Positions 13,864 to 16,015 of a stretch of 16,015 nt of DNA are shown here, piece after piece. A program made the position numbers and the translations under genes. Positions within the stretch are counted from its first letter, which is position 1; each line of letters begins with the position of its first letter. The notes under the pieces are model-generated. The model was not told where the DNA came from, ran no database searches, and saw nothing but the letters and a program-made list of their open reading frames with translations. Source of the DNA: Anaerolineae bacterium (GTDB lineage Bacteria > Chloroflexota > Anaerolineae > B4-G1); the NCBI GenBank assembly GCA_016783285.1, contig JADHWW010000146.1, positions 1-16,015 on the forward strand, in the 5' to 3' direction.

Positions 13864-14807
13864 GTACAGCATTTGAACCTGCTTATCTGGCATTGCTTCG
13901 CTCAGGCGAGTTGAAGCGGCGCGTGCAAGCCGCCTATGAGCGCTTGCACGCCTGCGACTTCTGCGGCCGGGAGTGCCGCGTGGACCGCCACGAGCGTGCC
14001 GGTTCTTGTAAGACCGGCGTGCGGGCCGTCGTCACCAGTTACCACCCCCACCTGGGGGAAGAAGACCCACTGCGAGGGTGGCGTGGCTCCGGCACCATCT
14101 TCTTCGCCTGGTGCAACCTCAACTGCCAGTTCTGCCAGAACTACGACATCAGCCAACTGGGCCACGGGCAGAAAATCGAACCGGAGGAACTGGCCGCGAT
14201 GATGCTCTCGCTCCAGGCACAAGGGTGTCATAACATCAACCTCGTTTCGCCAACTCACGTCGTGCCACAGAGCCTGGCCGCCGTACTCATCGCCGCCCAG
14301 GCAGGGCTGAGCCTGCCACTGGTCTACAATACCGGCGGCTACGACTCCCTCGCGGCGCTTGCATTGCTCTACGGCGTGGTGGATATCTACATGCCGGATA
14401 TGAAGTACGCCAACGCGGAGACTGCGCAGAAGTACTCCAAAGTCAAGGCTTATCCAACGGTCAACCAGGCTGCCATCAAAGAGATGTACCGCCAGGTAGG
14501 CGACCTGGTGCTTGACGAGAACGGCATCGCGCTGCGAGGACTGCTCGTGCGCCACCTGGTGCTGCCCGACGAACTGGCCGGGACAGCAGAAATTGCCCGT
14601 TTCCTGGCAGAAGAGGTCTCACGCGACACTTACATAAACATTATGGATCAGTACCGACCCTGCTACAAGGCCGCTGAACTACCACCGCTCGACCGTCCTA
14701 TCACACGGGCGGAGTACGAGCAGGCCGTGCAGCAGGCTCACGAGATCGGTCTACACCGCTTCGACAAGCGTGAGCCACGTTTTCTCCGCATCCCGTGGGG
14801 AGTGTGA
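13860..14807 (+). CDS. PflX-type (COG1313-like) radical SAM protein
   Basis: The 315-residue protein has the radical SAM cluster motif CNLNCQFC (C85, C89, C92), which would hold a [4Fe-4S] cluster that cleaves S-adenosylmethionine. Directly before it, YHPHLGEEDPLRGWRGSGTI and IFFAW match the HFGEE/GSGTIFF block typical of the PflX group rather than ordinary pyruvate-formate-lyase activases. An N-terminal set of cysteines (C32, C35, C39, C50) may bind a second metal or stabilise the fold. The SAM barrel continues with NTGGYDS and DIYMPDMKY. The start is GTG 13860, overlapping the exonuclease stop by four bases; the frame stays open far upstream, but that part lies inside the exonuclease gene. 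No glycyl-radical enzyme is nearby, so the target is unknown. Confidence 0.9.
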   Translation: MSTAFEPAYLALLRSGELKRRVQAAYERLHACDFCGRECRVDRHERAGSCKTGVRAVVTSYHPHLGEEDPLRGWRGSGTIFFAWCNLNCQFCQNYDISQLGHGQKIEPEELAAMMLSLQAQGCHNINLVSPTHVVPQSLAAVLIAAQAGLSLPLVYNTGGYDSLAALALLYGVVDIYMPDMKYANAETAQKYSKVKAYPTVNQAAIKEMYRQVGDLVLDENGIALRGLLVRHLVLPDELAGTAEIARFLAEEVSRDTYINIMDQYRPCYKAAELPPLDRPITRAEYEQAVQQAHEIGLHRFDKREPRFLRIPWGV

Positions 14808-14810
14808 AAA

Positions 14811-15107
14811 ATGGGAGAGAAACCAAAACCAGAAGCCCGCCTGCACGCCATCGTTCACGGATACGTGCAGGGGGTTAACTTCCGCTACTACACCATCCGC
14901 GCCGCGCAGCAACTGGAGCTTACCGGCTGGGTCGCCAACCGCTGGGACGGCACAGTGGAGACCGTGGGCGAGGGCCAGCGCGAGGCGCTGAATAACTTCC
15001 TGGCTTTCCTGCACCGTGGCTCTCCCCATTCGGCGGTGCAGCGGGTGGATGTCGAGTGGGAAACTCCTAGCGGCGAATTCGAACGCTTCGGGGTACGGTA
15101 CCTATGA
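14811..15107 (+). CDS. acyP: Acylphosphatase
   Basis: The 98-residue product hydrolyses carboxyl-phosphate bonds such as acetyl phosphate or 1,3-bisphosphoglycerate. The phosphate cradle is GYVQGVNFR with catalytic R25; the partner asparagine is N43 in GWVANRWDGTVE. 'VEWETPSGEFERFGVRY' closes the ferredoxin-like fold. A slight departure is GVNFR where GVGFR is common. ATG 14811 begins three bases after the radical SAM stop with a GGGGAG purine run upstream, and the stop overlaps the next start (ATGA). Chain-like placement suggests cotranscription with its neighbours, but acylphosphatase genes are found in many contexts, so a pathway link is not implied. Confidence 0.93.
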   Translation: MGEKPKPEARLHAIVHGYVQGVNFRYYTIRAAQQLELTGWVANRWDGTVETVGEGQREALNNFLAFLHRGSPHSAVQRVDVEWETPSGEFERFGVRYL

Positions 15108-16015
15108 AAAGAAACCCCGAACGCCTGGCTTGGATCGTCCTCCTGACATCGTTCTTCATCTGCGTAAGTCTGACCATTGCCGTGCCACTGGGTGTCCGTT
15201 GGTACATCCTCAACGCCCGCATCAGACAGAAGGTAACCCTTGAGGTGCAGCAGCCGCCGTTGAGCGTCACACTGGCTGGCCGGGGCGAACCGGTCGCTAT
15301 CGCCGGAGATCGCGATGACATCCCCGAGCGCACAGTCGTGGACACAGACGCCACCTCTGGTCGGCTCGTGATGCACACCCCACACACAGATGATCCTGTC
15401 ATCGTTGCCACAGTCCAACTTCATCACAACACAGAGGTCGTGCTTTCGTCGGCGCGCTCCCCGCGCTTCCCCACCAGCCGCCTGCCCCACAAAGTCATGC
15501 TGGAGGTGAGGGCCGGACGCGTGCGCATCAGCGTCCCCAGCCACGAAGGGCGGCCTACGGTCGTCGAAGTGCACACACCCCATGGAGCAGCCACGCTCAC
15601 AGAGGGAAGTTACGAAGTCAAGGTCAACGGGACAACGACGGAGGTCACGGTACGCGACGGACAGGCCGATGTGAGCAGTAGTGAACTGCTCACGCGACTC
15701 GGGCCAGCGGAGCGTGCCATCATGGATGATGAAGAACTCCGCGGCCCGCTGCCTGCCGCTCCTAGACTGATCGTCAACAGCGACTTTGCGGATCCTTTGG
15801 GGAAGGAGGGTTGGGTCAGCTACAGCGTGGAACCCGAGGTTGAAGGCGAACCAAGGGGTGAGGCGCAAAGGACCGAAGTAGAAGGCCAACCGGTCGTCGT
15901 CATTGAGCGTAGGGGAATAGGTCACGCTGAAACCGGTATCACTCAGAGACTCGACGCGGACATCCGCGACTTCAGTCTCCTGCAGCTGCATCTCCTGCTG
16001 CGCATCAAGGAGCAC
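15104..16015 (+). CDS. Membrane-anchored FecR-like protein (partial, runs off the window)
   Basis: A plus-strand frame opens at ATG 15104 and stays open for 304 codons to the window edge. A basic head MKRNPERLAW leads into one membrane helix (about residues 9-31), so most of the protein lies outside the membrane. A beta-rich section around 115-195 with VHTPHGAATLTEGSYEVKV and VTVRDGQADV resembles a FecR domain. Beyond residue 230, NSDFADPLG.EGW and GITQRLDADIRDFSLLQLHLL suggest the start of a galactose-binding-like beta sandwich. Proteins of this type often transmit signals to, or bind polymers at, the cell surface. The start overlaps the acylphosphatase stop (ATGA). No sigma-factor gene (fecI) is in the window. 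A competing minus-strand frame here is a shadow. Confidence 0.72.
   Translation, partial: MKRNPERLAWIVLLTSFFICVSLTIAVPLGVRWYILNARIRQKVTLEVQQPPLSVTLAGRGEPVAIAGDRDDIPERTVVDTDATSGRLVMHTPHTDDPVIVATVQLHHNTEVVLSSARSPRFPTSRLPHKVMLEVRAGRVRISVPSHEGRPTVVEVHTPHGAATLTEGSYEVKVNGTTTEVTVRDGQADVSSSELLTRLGPAERAIMDDEELRGPLPAAPRLIVNSDFADPLGKEGWVSYSVEPEVEGEPRGEAQRTEVEGQPVVVIERRGIGHAETGITQRLDADIRDFSLLQLHLLLRIKEH

Noticed and set aside
14888..16015. Long minus-strand open frame (375 codons) reaching the window edge
   Set aside because: It lies antisense to acylphosphatase and to the FecR-like gene, has no recognisable motif, and the plus-strand frames have proper starts and coupled overlaps.

Overview
The window looks like a chromosomal core region from a Chloroflexota bacterium, probably Anaerolineae-like. 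This is an inference from protein style, not from a marker gene: a Thr/Pro-rich linker in a membrane-anchored parvulin, an RseP-type protease with a large insert, a SpoIIE-like phosphatase next to a TrkA/RCK membrane protein, and a FecR-like single-pass protein. The DNA is fairly GC-rich and densely coded. I see no tRNA, rRNA, CRISPR array, phage gene, transposase or clear horizontal island.

Left part (1-7102): the tail of a RelA/SpoT-like synthetase on the plus strand faces a block of minus-strand genes. Read in the direction of transcription, the first unit is rpsF (S6), ssb, rpsR (S18) and a membrane-anchored parvulin foldase. It starts at a near-consensus sigma70 promoter and carries a leader fold resembling the S6:S18 autoregulatory RNA. 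It ends at a hairpin with a U-rich tract shared with the relA end. Upstream of it lies a second minus-strand unit: a large multi-sensor hybrid-free histidine kinase followed after 15 bases by the YchF/OLA1 ATPase gene.

Middle (7103-9672): a 343-base divergent control region holds back-to-back promoters and two inverted copies of a 15-base near-palindrome. It leads into three tightly overlapping plus-strand genes: a SpoIIE/RsbX-like PP2C phosphatase, a 2TM-RCK protein with channel architecture but no K+ selectivity filter, and a small P-loop kinase-like protein. The starts and stops overlap (TGATG and GTGA), so they are probably translationally coupled. This is the most likely undescribed functional module in the window.

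Right part (9673-16015): a promoter inside the end of the kinase gene drives a long plus-strand run of genes. They are an RseP-like M50 intramembrane protease with an insert of about 75-80 residues, a HEAT-repeat protein, a secreted gluzincin (peptidase MA type) with a C-terminal anchor, a DEDDy exonuclease, a PflX-type (COG1313) radical SAM protein, acylphosphatase, and a membrane-anchored FecR-like protein running off the window end. Several are joined by 1-4 base gaps or overlaps. All assignments come from reading motifs by eye; no database search was possible.
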